NCBI GenBank assembly: GCA_027186245.1
Contig: CP114486.1
Span: 9,376,501-9,440,500, forward strand
Source: Coriaria nepalensis
Taxonomy: Eukaryota; Streptophyta; Magnoliopsida; Cucurbitales; Coriariaceae
Direction of reading: 5' to 3'
Length of the DNA stretch: 64,000 nucleotides
Part shown: positions 1-12,414 of the stretch, piece by piece
How the letters are laid out: each line of letters begins with the position of its first letter
How positions within the stretch are numbered: the first letter of the stretch is position 1
The notes under the pieces: generated by a model
Databases searched by the model: none
What the model was told of the DNA's origin: nothing
Seen by the model: the letters and a program-made list of their open reading frames with translations, nothing else
Made by a program: the position numbers and the translations under genes

Positions 1-850
1 AAATTTAGGATTTTAATTATTATCAATTTTTATTACAAACATGTTTTTTTTTCCTTCAATTTTATTATGAATTAGGTTTTATGATTTAGGGTTTTTAATT
101 TCTTATTTTGTGTTTTAGGGTTTCCTTACTTTTTTCTTCATTAGATGAAAAACATAGTTTTTTTGTAAATGATTGTTTTAAGACGAGGAAAATTATTAAT
201 TTGTATTTAATGTTGAACTTATTAGTTTAGTTTGTATTTAATATTTAATTTATTGTGATATGATGATATTTTAGAAAGTTTGTTTGAAAATCTAATGCGT
301 GACACATTGTAGGAAGTTTGGTAGAGTAAAGTATTTTTTCTTCTTCTTCATTTTTTCTATAATTAATAATAATTTGCATAAATGAAATTTATTTATGGAA
401 CGAGTTTATTTTAGGAAGTAGTTATTATATATATAATGATGATATTTTAGGAAATTTAGTTGTAAAATATGCCACATGGCATACTAGAAGTTGACAATTC
501 ACACATGGTACAACTTGATGTCTAAATTCAATTTTTATTATATATTATATGATATGGAATGAAAAAAATTATAATTTTGAGTTTCATTATTTTTGTTTTA
601 AAATTTTAATTATTCTAACTTATAATTTATAATCACAGTTGATATTTAATTTGTCAATTACTCAACTAAAGTTAATTAAAATGCATAACTAATAACAATA
701 TATAAATTTACACAAAAGTCAAAACATAATTTTTTTTAAACCTTGGTTTGTATCCATGTACACGACATGTCATGTAATTTGGCATGAGACCAAACACCAT
801 GGGCATCCGGGTCGTGCCTAACGTTCTAAATGTCTATCTAGACTGATATA
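1..850. other. AT-rich intergenic stretch, no gene seen
   Basis: No open reading frame, splice-plausible exon or recognisable transposon protein was seen on either strand. The sequence is strongly AT-rich with poly-T and poly-A runs. Confidence 0.6.
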
Positions 851-1502
851 TAGGGTTGAGCTAAAATACTGATCCGATCAAAACTGCTTCGAGACAGTCT
901 TTCGGGGTTTAGTCGGAGGTTTCCCCTAAATGTTTTTTTTTTGTTCGTGATCCCGACCAAAATCTATTTTGGATGCAAATTTTAGGTCTAGGTTGAGACC
1001 CCGACCGAAACCCCCGACTTTTTTAAACATATTTTTTTTTATCCTTTCTTTCTCTGTTTCTCACCTCCCCTCCCTCTCTCTTATCAAACTTCCAATGAAA
1101 ATTTAGGTGCTATAGTCTAATGAAAATGGGTCCTTCAATTTCTCATTTCTCTTTCTCAATGGACCTTTATGAGCATCCATTACAGAAGGCTATAATGCTT
1201 AGGCATACTAAACTTGAATGAAAAGAAAACTTCCAATTAAGATTTTATTTAATATGCTTAATTAAAATATTAAAACATTGTAGCTCACGATGTCCAAATA
1301 TACAATTATTAAACTGGGTAATGAGATTAATTTAATGTGCTCAATTAAAAAAAATAAAAATAAATAATCAGTCCGTCTTAGTCCCACCACCCCACCGGTA
1401 TGGGGACCGGTCAGGGGTTATTCAAAATCGGTTGGGGCCCAATTATGGTAAATTTTGATCGGAGTCTTGACTCTTGACCGTCCCGATCGTTTCTCATCTC
1501 TA
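851..1502. mobile_element. Small non-autonomous hAT-like DNA transposon
   Basis: The 652-bp segment begins TAGGGTTGAG and its end, read on the opposite strand, begins TAGAGATGAG. This is the terminal form common in plant hAT elements. Next to both ends are subterminal GATCCGATC / GATCGGGAC motifs and several GGGACC / CCCGACC words. The flanking 8-mers are CTGATATA on the left and CCGACACA on the right. They match at five of eight positions, and the three differences are all T versus C, as expected of an old target duplication decayed by deamination. No transposase is encoded; the minus-strand ORF over 1411-1749 crosses the right boundary and resembles nothing known. The hAT assignment is inferred from termini and duplication length only. 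Confidence 0.5.
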
Positions 1503-2190
1503 CCGACACATCCATTACACGAATAACCCAATTTGGATAATGGAGTGTGGCCTGAATTGATATCACTATATAAAAATGGTTTGATAAAACCACATATATA
1601 ATTGATTTATATTGAATTGATCCATAGTTCTTAAATAAATAGATCCACCAAAACATTTCTCGTATGCATTTACGAATTGGGCCAGATACAAAACTACCAC
1701 AATTGTGATCTAGGTCGGGCTGCATACTAAGTGAATCATAAAATGCCATAATTGCAATTCGAGTCGGGTTGTCGGCCTCGAATCAAGGGCACACTTGCTC
1801 ATGGCTGCCAACCTATTAGCATTCACATATGCTTAGCTATCAAAATTTGTAAATTTAACTTAATTTTAGTTAATATTCTATAATTTATCATTTTGTAGAT
1901 AACTCTATATTCGGTTCACGATTCTATTATTTACATATTAACTAAAAGGAAAGAAGAAAGAAAAAAGTTAAAATAATATTAATATAAAATTATGAAAGAA
2001 AAAATATTTAAAATAAAGAAGAATAAAAATTAAAAAGATTTTAAAAAGTGAAATACTATGTCTTTCAAATGATTAAAACGACTCTTTATCATTTAAAGAA
2101 GGGTTAAAAGTCTCATATCATCTAATTTTTTGTTTGTAATTAATAGAGTGCTGATGTGACAGTATGCCACATACAATCACATCAGCAACC
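1503..2190. other. AT-rich spacer, nothing recognised
   Basis: Between the small hAT-like element and the foldback element the sequence is AT-rich and carries no coding signal I can support. Confidence 0.5.
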
Positions 2191-2194
2191 ATTG

Positions 2195-4240
2195 GAAAAA
2201 AAAGGTTAATTCATTTTTTACCTTTTATATTGATTGACTTTTATAAATTTGTTCGTCGACTAATTTATATATTATCGAAATGAAGCTTTTTTGTCATTTA
2301 GCTCAATTTTATTGGCAAAGAGAATGATGTGACACTTTTTAGGAGATGTGGCCACTAAGATATCACATCACATCATTAAGAATTTAAATATATATTTTTT
2401 ATTATTATTGTATTTCACCCTTATATTTTTATTTTCCTCCATTTTTATTCTCTATTAATTTTTATTTATTTATTTGTACTTACATTCTTTTTTTAATATA
2501 GAAAATAAATAAATGAAATTCCATTCAATTTCTCGTAAAAATTTGATCAAAATATTTCTTAATTCTTGTGAAAACTATCAAAATGATCTAATTATTTCGT
2601 GAGGTACCCAAATCGAATTGATGCGAGTTATGCGAGGAACTTGATTGAATCACTTATGAGGATCTCGATTAAATCGATTCGATTCTTTCGCCCTAAAAAT
2701 AAGACGTGATTCTTCTTCTCTACAAAGAGCCGGACCTAGTTCTTCTTCTTCTTCGTGAAAAACTGGGCCCGGTTCTTCCTCTTTGCAAAGACTTGGGCCT
2801 AGTTCTTCTTCTTCGCAAAGAACATGTCCTGGTTCTTCTTCTTTGCAAAGAACTGACCCTGATTCTTTTTCTTCTTCTTCACAAAGTACCGGGCTTGGTT
2901 CTAATTCTTTGTGAAGAATTGAGCCTAATTCTTCTTATTCTTCGTCGTGAAGTATTGGGCCTAGTTTTTCTTCTCCGTGAAGAACTAGACTCGGTTCTTT
3001 TTCTCCGTTAAGAATCGAACCCGGTTCTTCTTCTTCGTGAAGAATCGGTCCCAGTTCTTCTTCTCCTTGAAGAACTAGATCCGGTTCTTCTTCTCTGTGA
3101 AGAACCAGACTCGGTTATTCTTCTTCACCAAAAATCAAATCCAATTCTTCCTCTCCCGAAAAATCAGACCCGGTTCTTCTTCTTCGTGAAGAACCGGACC
3201 CGATTCTTCTTCTCTGCGAAGAATCAGATCCAATTTGTTTTCTCCGTAAATAACCAAACCGAGTTCTTCTTCTCTATGAAGAACCGGACCCGGTTCTTCT
3301 TTACTGTTAAGAATTGGACCCGATTCATCTTTACCGCTAAGAAATAGACCCAATTCTTCCTCCCGAAGAACCAGACCTGATTCTTCTTCTCCCAAAGAAA
3401 CGAACTTGATTCTTCTTCTCCCAAAGAACCAGACCTAATTCTTCTCTGTGAAGATTCAGACCTGATTTTTCTTATGTGTGAAGAACTAGACCTGGTTCTT
3501 CGAGGAGCGCGGTCCTTCTTCTCCCGAAGAATCAGACTCGGTTCTTCTTCTCCCACTAAGAACTCCATTGCAACATCCATTGAGTTTGAAACCCATGGCA
3601 ATTGTAATAGAGCTTGAAACTCCATAGCTATTGCCATGGACCTGCAGATAAGGTGCTCTTTTTGAGCTTTATGGCAGCAGCTATGGTGCTTTGCTCAACA
3701 AAAAAGAACTTTCTTCACAAAGAGGGAAAACTAGATTTGGTTCTTCGCGAAAAAGAAGAACTTGGTCCAATTCTTCCTGAAGAAGAAGAATTGGGTTCAA
3801 TTTTAATATTTTTTTTGTAAAAAAATCGAATTGATTCGATTTGGATATCTTGTGAAAAAATTGGATCATTTTGATCGATTTCTTAAGAAAAAGTCAGAAT
3901 ATTTCGATTTGTTTTCACTAGAATCCAAATGGAATTTTATTTTCTATATTAATGAAAAATAAACTTTAAAAAAAGAAATTAACAAGGGATCAAAATAGAG
4001 AACAATAAAAATAAAAGGGAAATATTTAAAAACTATTGTATTTTTTTAATGATGTGATATGATATGTTAGTGACCACGTCACAAAAAAAATGTCATATCA
4101 TCCTCTATGATGAAGATACTTATTGGAATGACTAAAAATTTATATTTCAACAATATAAGAATTAAAAAATTCACCAAAGCTAATTAAGGAATGAATTTGT
4201 AAAAACTGAATTATATATATACTAAAAAGAATCAAACAAA
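2195..4240. mobile_element. Long inverted-repeat (foldback-type) element
   Basis: Two diverged arms, about 2200-2640 and about 3830-4230, are inverted copies of each other. For example, the left arm carries GATGTGACAC, then GTGGCCACTAA, then ATCACATCACATCATTAA in that order near 2320-2375. The right arm read on the minus strand carries the matching words near 4115-4040. Closer to the centre, the block with AATATAGAAAATAA and AAATTCCATT near 2500 matches the minus-strand reading near 3950. The core between the arms is the 30-bp minisatellite described separately. No transposase is visible and the exact ends and target duplication were not resolved. Foldback elements and long-terminal-repeat MULEs both have this architecture; I cannot decide between them. 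Confidence 0.6.
2708..3560. repeat. 30-bp hairpin-forming minisatellite, about 28 copies
   Basis: The region is a degenerate tandem array with a 30-bp period (occasional units of 33 bp). Each unit reads roughly GTTCTTCTTCTTCGTGAAGAAC followed by a CCGGACCC-like word, so the first part of every unit is self-complementary (GTTCTTC paired with GAAGAAC). Because 30 is divisible by three, long repetitive reading frames appear on both strands (Leu-rich on +, Glu-rich on -). They are by-products of the repeat, not genes. A few more degenerate units follow at about 3720-3810. Confidence 0.85.
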
Positions 4241-4559
4241 AAGAAAAATAAAACTACCTTTAGACATCCAAATTTTAGTAAATAACTTTTTCTAAGTATT
4301 TATTAATTTATAATTTTAGAAAGGTCTCAAGGTCAGGGGTAAATACGTAATTTAAGTAAAAGTAAACCGAACCTTAAACAGTCTCGACTCTCGAAGAAAA
4401 ACCTTCTATTTAATAAAGAAAAAAAAATCTCTCTCGTCGACTTTATTAATCAAAATTAATTATTTTTATTTTTATTTTTATTAATTAATTTCTTATTTCT
4501 TCTCCACTTTCTCGAACCGACTCAACTTTTTAATACTTCATTATTAACACCTATTACTA

Positions 4560-4880
4560 GAACTAGCTCGCCACTTCCCGGTCTAAAAGAGAAAAAAAAA
4601 AAAAAAAACCCCAAAATTATACGAAAAGAAAGAACACGAAAAATTGGAATAGGAAAAAACGCAAACGGAAAACCCTACAACTCAGCGGAAATCAACGTAC
4701 CTCTTTCCCTCCCTCCCCTTCTCTCTCCTTTCCCCGAAATCAAATCCAAACCCTAATATCTTCCCCTTCCGCCCATCTCATCCTTCTGATCCGTCTCCCA
4801 ACTTCCCGATCTACCTAATCTCTCGCTTTAAACTTGTGTTTCAGGCCAGATCTGATCCCTAGCTAAGACCTCCAATCATT
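4560..4880 (+). promoter_or_regulatory. Probable promoter-proximal / 5' UTR region of the PHD-finger gene
   Basis: Immediately upstream of the start codon there is a shift from AT-rich sequence to a pyrimidine-rich leader (CTCTTTCCCTCCCTCCCC and similar at about 4700-4735). Pyrimidine-rich leaders are frequent in plant 5' UTRs. No convincing TATA box was found, so the transcription start is not assigned. Confidence 0.35.
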
Positions 4881-7800
4881 ATGGTCGTTAACGGCCGGCC
4901 GTTGAAGAGGATGAAGAGGAGAGTCACTGCAGATCTATACGATATCTTCACCTTCCCGCCGTCGTCGACGGCTGGTGGCGGAGATGGTGTGCCGAGCGGC
5001 CCCTTCAGGACTAACGTGCGCACCTTTTTGTCCAAGCACGCGCTAGCACCGCCCCCGGCGTCCTTGTTCCCTCACCTGATGACGTGGCAGATTCTCTTCC
5101 GTGTCGGCGACATGACCGAGGGTCCTGATTTGCAACCGACTATGATCTGCCTCGACGTTGTGGAGGAGGACGTGGCGAGATCCAGATCCGTCTATTGCGA
5201 TCAGTGCCGAGTTGTCGGTGAGTTGAGTCACCGAGTCGAGTTGTGTTTACGAAATCCCATTCCTTGTCGTACATATCTAGCATCCTTTCCGGTCTCCGGT
5301 TCATCTGAGCCGGGCGCGTAGCTGGGGAGGCCGAGAAAATGACTTTACTGATCCCTTAGATGTTTTCTCCAAAATCTCGCGAGATGAAATTTTTAATGAA
5401 CAACGGGACCACGGGTTGATGCCTGTTGGGAACTAGTGATGGGAAGTAGGCTAAACTTGATATCACTGAAATTACTAGACTGCGAGAAATTGAGATGAGA
5501 AACCCAATGGACTAGAAGAGAGGTTACTTTTGTGTTTCTCGCGAGAAAGAGCGAGTTAAATTCTCTTTTTTCTTGTATTCCGTAGGCTGCCACCAGTCTA
5601 CGCGGGCCCATAAATGAGATTGAAATAATGAGGTCTTACACGTGGAGAAAACGGTGATCTGTGGTATTAAATGAAAGGAAAAAAGCAAGACTTTGCTTAA
5701 TGCGTTTGATATGTTTCGTGACAGCTATGGTTTTTTGGTTGGTCTTATTTGATAATGTGGTCGTCACCTTATTTTGACTTTTAGAATTTTGTTTTTGTTT
5801 TTGTTTTTGCCTTTTATATTCTTATTCGTCTTATTTCGGTCGGGCCCCCCTAATATATAAATTATATAGTTTTTTTTATTGATTAGTCGATGTTTGTTGA
5901 AAAATTGAAAACGACTGCACTCTTTTTATTTATTTATTTATTTATTTTACGGTTCTGATTGTATGTAATCTAATTTATAATTATTTGTTTTTTGGCCGAT
6001 AAGAAGTAAATTGCTGAATTCTGATTTTTTCTTTGATTGACCATGGAACTGATGAAGGTTGGAGTGGCCACCCTGTTTGCGGTAAACGGTACCATTTTAT
6101 CATAAAGGCGGACGGGAGTTCCATTGGTGGGTATCACAAGCCATGTATGTGCTGTGGCGATGTCTTGCATATGTCAGAATCCAAGTGAGCACAACGACCC
6201 TTTCGCCCCTCTCTCTCCTTTACTTTCTCTATCGTGAAGATGTTTCTCTTGTTCTGCTATTTATGACTTCAATTTGCAATATAAATTGAATGGTTATGTG
6301 GGTGTGTTAGAAAAAATGAAGGGTCATGGTGCCAGAATGAAGATCAACTGGGCCACTTTCTAATTTCTGTCTGCTAATGATCATGGCATACTCTTTTATA
6401 TTACTGTCTTTGGTCGTCATTTGCCAGGTGCAAGTCATGCAACCACGTAACTAGTACCGATGATGTAGAGGACTGGGTGTACCAGCAGCTGGAGAACACA
6501 ACTCATCTGTTGCATGGTGTAGTCCATTCCAATGGATTTGGGCATCTTCTTAGGGTCAATGGTAGAGAGGGAGGCTCTAGGCTTCTATCTGGATGCCATA
6601 TCATGAACTTCTGGGATATGCTTTGTAAAACTCTTGGAGTCAGGTTGGTGTTAATTTTTTTAGTTGTATCTAACCCTACAACTTTTTCACCAATAAAATC
6701 TTGTTTTAACGAAGAACACGTTGTTTTTAAATTTCTTGATGCTATGACAGTCTAGTTTTCCAATTGCAAGTTTTCACTTCAGTTTTCCTTTTTCTTTTTT
6801 TTTCAATCCCAATACTTCAATCCACTCCAAGAGCTCTGTTGTGCGTAATATAAAATGCTTTATGTATCGGTTTCATAACTAAGTGGCCTTTGATTCTTCA
6901 CTCGTGAAATTTATCCTAGAACCAGCAAGGAATATCAAAGGCCAAGTGGAAAATGATTACGGCAATATAGTATTTAAAGGATTCTACGGATAGTATTCAT
7001 AACTCTATGTACCTGTTTCATAACATTACAGACTTTATGATGACAAATTTTACTTTACAATGGATCTTCTTTAGTGATAATTGGAATAATCATTAGAATA
7101 TGAATAACTGGTATAAGTATAAAATCTTTCATTTTCCCTTGAAGATTTTGGTAGATTACCCATACACACACAAACACAGACGAGATTCTTCCTGCCATCA
7201 AATCTCCGATGTGTTTGGTGACACTTTGGTCTAAGCAAAATGAGGGAGACTCTTAATTAACTTACCTATCTAATTCTCGAGCAGAAAGGTCAGTGTGATG
7301 GATGTGTCGAAAAAGTACGGGTTGGACTATCGCCTGCTTCATGCCATAACCAAGGGCCATCCATGGTATGGTAACTGGGGCTTTGAATTCGGTGCTGGTA
7401 GCTTTGCAGTTACTCTTGACGCATATAACATGGCCGTTGAAACCCTCTCAAACCTACCTTTATCCATCTTCTTATCTCAAGGCAGAAAGCCCCGCTCTCG
7501 CCTGCAAGACACAATCTCATACTACCAGTCATTGTCAGAGCGAGAGCTTGTAAATATAAGAGACCTTTTCAGTTTTTTGATCGGTTTGATCCATAATGTT
7601 CACAAGTCGCCCGCAAGAACTGGTGACCCCACCTCTGTAAAACATCATGCTGGAGTGTTGTGCTCATGGACCAAGATTGATGTAATGCGTGTAGAAGAAG
7701 CAATGTTTAGAGTCTTGCGAGCAGTGTCTGGGTCCAATTGGGTGTCTTGGCGTTCTCTTAGGGGTGCTGTGTGTAAGGTGGGCCCACCAGAGCTGCTTGA

Positions 7801-9201
7801 TTATTGCCTTAAGGAACTTGGTGGGAAATTGGCAACTGATGGAATGGTTGTTAATGCTCGTTGTAATCCAGATTCTGGTGCTTTTGAGTACAGGTAAGCA
7901 TTTGGCTCTTCAGAATTGGATTATCTGAAATTGTTAATGTATTTAGTGATATGAATCTACACTTCAGGGATAAGTGTGTTATTTCCCTTGTTGTCTTCTT
8001 AGCTTCTGCTGAACATAGGCTCGTTAGTCACTACTGTTTTGGGTGTAAAATCTAAATTAGGTCTGAAATGTCCAGCTTGTCTCAAATACTTTTCAAGGAC
8101 TTTTTTTTGTTCGAAGTCCAGTTTTGCCAAACACCAGTTTACCTGATATCCTTTTGAAATCTTTCTTCTAAATGCTCACTTGTAAATCGTAACTGAAGCC
8201 TGTATCACAGTTTTATCAACAAACTCCCCTATTACATGTTGACTTCTTAAGGGGGAAAAAGAAGGGGTGGCGGTTATGAAATATGCTCTTTATGAAGAGG
8301 GTACTCTTATATGTCTTTTGTATTACTTTTCAATCTCTCATCTCTTGTTATGCAACCATCTTTTGTTGTGTTTGATTATTTTTCTGATCCCTTTGTTTCT
8401 TGCTTTATTTCTCTCAGACTCGAGCCTGGAACTGTTTCCTCAAATAGTGTCACAGCTTCCGCTGAATCTTCCATCTCCAATTGTCCATCGGAAGAAAATC
8501 TCGTGCAAGACCTCAAGTATCTATATGAATCCATGCTTCATCCTCAAACCACAATAAACTATGGGCCCCAGTCAACAAGAGACCTTGCAATCAGCTCAGC
8601 AGGAAAGCTCCTAGACTGTAAACAGTTTGTAAAAGACTACAGGCCTGAAAAGATGATGCTGTCATCAACCAAAAACCACAATCCTTTCTCTCTGTGCCTC
8701 TCATGCCAAGTAGAGCTTCTAGAAGAACAAGAAGAATATTCCATGAAACCCCCTCCAGAACTTATTGTGCTCTCCCAAAATGCAACCCTATCTGACCTCA
8801 AGCTGGAAGCATCAAAGGCTTTCCAAGATGTATATCTCATGTTCAGAAGGTTCCAAGTTGAAGAGATAGTTGACTACGGAGGTGTAGATGATTCCACCCC
8901 TATCAAGCTTCTTTTGGGCTCAACTGAATTTGTTAGAGTCAGAGGGTTTCAAGGGAAATTTGCACTAAATAGGTTTAGAATGGAGAGGGGGATTGAAAGA
9001 TGGACTGTTGATTGCAGTTGTGGGGCCCGAGATGATGATGGGGAGAGGATGCTGGCTTGTGATTTGTGTAATGTTTGGCAGCATACTCGATGTTCTGGAA
9101 TCTCCGACTCAGAGGGGGTCCCGGTTAAGTTTGTCTGTTTAAGATGCCGGATTTTAAATCCGAGCAAGACTAGTGGGCAGAGCAAGGTTGAGTGTGTGTG
9201 A
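4881..9201 (+). CDS. PHD-finger protein, At1g33420 / MMD1-MS1-like family
   Basis: Five exons assemble in frame with GT-AG introns: 4881-5217, 6058-6184, 6428-6643, 7285-7893 and 8418-9201, giving about 690 residues. This is close to the length I recall for Arabidopsis At1g33420. The N-terminus (MVVNGRPLKRMKRRVTADLY) and the block beginning MTWQILFRVGD are typical of this family. Exon 2 continues VVGWSGHPVC and encodes Cys-rich sequence (CMCCGD), and exon 3 opens with KCKSCNH. Exon 4 holds the conserved SVMDVSKKYGLDYRLLHAIT region. The C-terminus has a C4HC3 PHD finger at about residues 629-673 (CSCGARDDDG, then CDLCNVWQH, then CLRC). PHD fingers read histone H3 tail methylation, and relatives MMD1/DUET and MS1 act in the nucleus in male meiosis and pollen or tapetum development. 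A role for this copy in fertility is inference. The start is the first ATG of the conserved N-terminus. It stands alone, with retroelement debris downstream. Confidence 0.93.
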
Positions 9202-9630
9202 TGGATGAAAATGGTGTAAATTGTTGGTGGACTTTTCTTTTTTTTTTTTTTACCCAAAAAAAAAAAAAAGGAAAAAATGGGTAGTCTCTACTGGCCTTTG
9301 TGAATGTGTAAATTAAGAAATATGGGCCTAGAGATCTGCTTTTTCAGCTCAGATGTTGAGTTGCCTTTTGGAAATTTCCTCGTTTTTAACTATTCTTCTC
9401 TGTATATATTTTGTACTGTTGCTTTTCTGCCAAAAGAAAGGGCATTTAAAAAGAGAGAAGCAAGAAGGAAAAAAATGTTAACTCGAGCAACTTGGGTTTG
9501 GTTTTCTGTGTGTTTTTTATTTCATTTTGGCTCAACTCTAGCAACTTGTTCGGAGTTGTCCAGTTCTGGCTGTTTTCATATTATTTTGCCTAGTTCATTT
9601 GTTGCATTACGCAGTATAAGTAACTGAGAA
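9202..9630 (+). other. Probable 3' UTR / downstream region of the PHD-finger gene
   Basis: Directly after the stop codon lies a T-tract followed by ACCC and an A-tract (about 9236-9270), which could fold as a hairpin. TGTATATATTTTGT-like sequence near 9400 resembles plant far-upstream polyadenylation elements. No precise cleavage site can be called. The small plus-strand ORF at 9304-9627 has no recognisable similarity and is treated as chance. Confidence 0.3.
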
Positions 9631-10842
9631 GTACACGATATGATGATGTTCAGACGAGGTGTTATCATGCTGCACGAAGTCAATCATGAAAAACGATGAG
9701 AGAAATCTATTTCAAGAACACATCAAAACTTGAACAAATTAGCCGTTGATATCAACTTCCACAGCCTTAATTAGATTACTAATCACGGATCAAGGGGTCG
9801 ATAATGTTTTAGTATTACTTTCTCCTGAAGGATTTTCAACCCTACATTTGCTAAGAAAATGACTACTTATACAAAAGTTTGACTTTGACAAAAACACTTG
9901 TATGGCATGATGATTCATGTAAGCAAGATTGATACAAAAGTCCTTTTTCATTTTAGCTATTTTGACTATATATATAATTTCTCCATTCATAAAAATTTGG
10001 GTTAAAATATAATCAACCTCCTCAACTTTGAACAAATAGGATTAACACCCATGAATTTCTAGGATGATAAAACTAACTCTTCAAGCTCTGAAGACATTAG
10101 AAATAGATCTCTATTAAATATCTTTTATTAATAAAATGAGGATATGAAACATAAATTGAGAATATGCACATCAGAAAATATGTTGACATGTAAAAAGATA
10201 ATTCTTAAATATTTATATTTTTAATTGAGAATAATTATTTATTATATTTTTTTAATTACTAAATATCTTTTCAATCAGTTTCATCGTCGTTCAATTCCGT
10301 CTATCTCTTAACACTCAAATTCCATTTTTTTATTATTAAATTACTAATGAAATTGTAAAGAAATTTTATATTTCCATTTTAATCCTATAAATTTAATTTT
10401 AATTTCTTCCTCTTTTATTAATTTATATCGATAATCCCAAAAAAAGAAAAGAAAATATACCTATGAATATATATCAAATATTGGGAATGTTAATACTCTT
10501 CTTTATATGTAAACTCTTGATAACTCAGAGATTTAGGTATTGAAGTAATATGTCCTAAAACCAATCTTGTTCGGAGTTCAATTGTTTTATTACTGGTATG
10601 AATAATCTAATATGACATTTATTGACATAATCACTATTGGCAAAGTACTATTATGGATTAAATACATTATTTAAATAGGTGTAATACAGTTTTATATAAC
10701 ACATGATAATGCCTAAAGATAAGGCCATGAAATATGGTAGATGAGAGTTGTTGTTCCTAATGCCTTAACTTAAATGTTTCTAGTTCTAAGATTATTGAGT
10801 AGGATATCAATAATCCTGAAAGAGTAATACCTACATTGCTAC
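9631..10842. other. Intergenic, nothing recognised
   Basis: AT-rich sequence without a supported gene, repeat array or transposon domain on either strand. Confidence 0.5.
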
Positions 10843-11154
10843 TATGTTGAGTGGGTTGGTTGATCTCATCGCGACAAACATTGTTGAATGCCGAACTAAG
10901 TATGTAAAGAGACACAGAGAATGGAAGCTAAAAGTATCATTATATTTCTGTAATTGAGTATAATATATAACCAACGAAGTAAATTCTAAATACAATGTTA
11001 GTAATGATAAAATTCTCATAATTATACAACGAAATAACATTCGGATTTCTAGCTGGAGATTTCCATAACATAGCTAGGCTTAATTATTTCCTTCAATTGT
11101 GCTCTCATTAATTGCTTCTTCTTTCCTTGTATGCACATAGTAAACTTCCCTAAT
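10843..11154 (-). mobile_element. Putative 3' LTR of a minus-strand Copia element
   Basis: On the minus strand, the Copia RNase H fragment ends and is followed by a purine-rich stretch (GGTTGAGGGTGCG). A segment of about 312 bp then starts at TATTAGGGAAG and ends in CCACTCAACA. That is a plausible degenerate TG...CA long terminal repeat with the polypurine tract directly before it. Boundaries are inferred from position and the terminal dinucleotides; no second LTR copy was found in the window. Confidence 0.45.
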
Positions 11155-11880
11155 ACGCACCCTCAACCTGCCATCGGCGAGTCCAATATTGTCTCGGAGG
11201 AAAAATAATGCATTGCCTGGACAATGGCTTAGTTAGCAAATCAGCCAGCTGATTACTTGTGTGAACGTGATGAACAATAAGGTGTCCTCGTTTAAGTAAA
11301 TCATGAACAAAGTGTAAAACTATTTCAACGTGCTTCGTCTCAGAGTGTTGGACCTGGTTGAGACTCAAATGGGTTGCATCAAGAATATTATAAAGAAGCT
11401 TGGGTGTTGCTATAAGGGAGACACCAAGCTTGGGTAGAAGAGATGTGACCCAAACTGTTTCAGAGGCCGTGGTGGAAAGGGCGTGATACTGCACCTCAGT
11501 TGAAGATCGTGCAATGGCATGTTGCTTCTTCGAATGCCAAGATATAGGAGTAGGGCCAAGGAAAATTACATAAGCATTTGTTGAACCTGTCATCAAGATT
11601 TTCGGCCCAATCTCCATCGGAGTAGGCGGTGAGCGTGCATGTGGAGGTCCGATTGATGAAAATGCCATGAAGAATGGAGTTTTTCAGCTACCGTAAAGGG
11701 CACTTTGCCGCTGCCCCCTGTGTGATACTTGGTTTGTGCATAAAGTGGGAGAGTTTGTTCATGGCAAAACAAATATCGGGCCGAGTAAGGGATAAGTACT
11801 ATAATCGACTAATTACACTGGGACATTCCCGGTCATCCATATTGGTTGTGCCATCACAAAGTTTGAGAGGCTGAGAAGTA
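11150..11880 (-). mobile_element. Copia reverse transcriptase end plus RNase H fragment
   Basis: The minus strand encodes the last part of a Ty1/Copia polyprotein. Nearest to 11880 are remnants of the RT-to-RNase H linker ([17 protein letters not shown]). After at least one stop, an uninterrupted stretch follows from about 11668 to 11150 with the RNase H hallmarks ISWHSKKQHAIARSSTE, ASE, a HVEIVLHFVHD-like block and LADLLTKPLS. Upstream pol domains are missing, so this is a truncated copy lying beside the LTR at 10843-11154. Confidence 0.85.
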
Positions 11881-12400
11881 AGGGAGTGGACACGTAACAT
11901 ATCATACTCATTTGTGCCATTGTTTCCTCAATTGATTTAAGAATGCTTAATGGAGTATTATAAATATCACATTAGGATGGCCGAAAATCATAAGTTTTTA
12001 CTTGTCTCTCGGCCGAAATTTCTAAAATGAGAAAGTTAGATTTTCCCTTTACTTTCCACGAGTTCTTTGAATTATGTGATGAATTTTAGTATAGAAAATC
12101 AATCGAGCGAACTGAGCTGCATGTATTACAATTTGAGGGTGAAGACTTGGGCACCTCAATTTTCCTATTGAATTCGGCCACGATGAAGGATTAAGAAGAC
12201 TTGGGCACCTTAATGAGTTTTCTTAGATCTTAATCTAATAGTTTCCTAAAACTTTTCTATACTTTCCATGAAATATTAATTTGATAGATAATTTGTATGA
12301 TCGATTTTGGTATATGTTTATGAGTTTATTCCATGTTTAGGATTAGATCCGGAAAATTTTAAATTACCGCTTTCGCTTATGGATTACTCATACACTAATA
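11881..12400 (+). mobile_element. Probable 5' LTR of a degenerate Copia element
   Basis: This stretch precedes a methionine-tRNA-type primer binding site at 12402. Its right part contains the GTATGATCGATTTTGG and TCCGGAAAATTTTAAA words that commonly end plant Copia LTRs. Similar words occur at 42030-42100. The left boundary is not resolved and no matching 3' LTR was identified. The assignment rests on the primer site and the downstream pol remnants. Confidence 0.4.
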
Positions 12401-12401
12401 G

Positions 12402-12414
12402 TGGTATCAGATCC
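12402..12414 (+). other. Retrotransposon primer binding site (initiator Met tRNA type)
   Basis: TGGTATCAGATCC differs at one position from the plant consensus TGGTATCAGAGCC, which is complementary to the 3' end of initiator methionine tRNA. It fixes the left end of the internal region of the Copia element on the + strand. Confidence 0.7.

Noticed and set aside
2706..3869. Long Leu-rich (+) and Glu-rich (-) reading frames
   Set aside because: They are produced by a 30-bp repeat whose length is a multiple of three; composition follows the repeat unit and nothing resembles a protein family.
8267..8417. Open frame upstream of exon 5 of the PHD-finger gene
   Set aside because: It is intron sequence ahead of a CTCTCAG acceptor; the spliced frame joins perfectly to exon 4.
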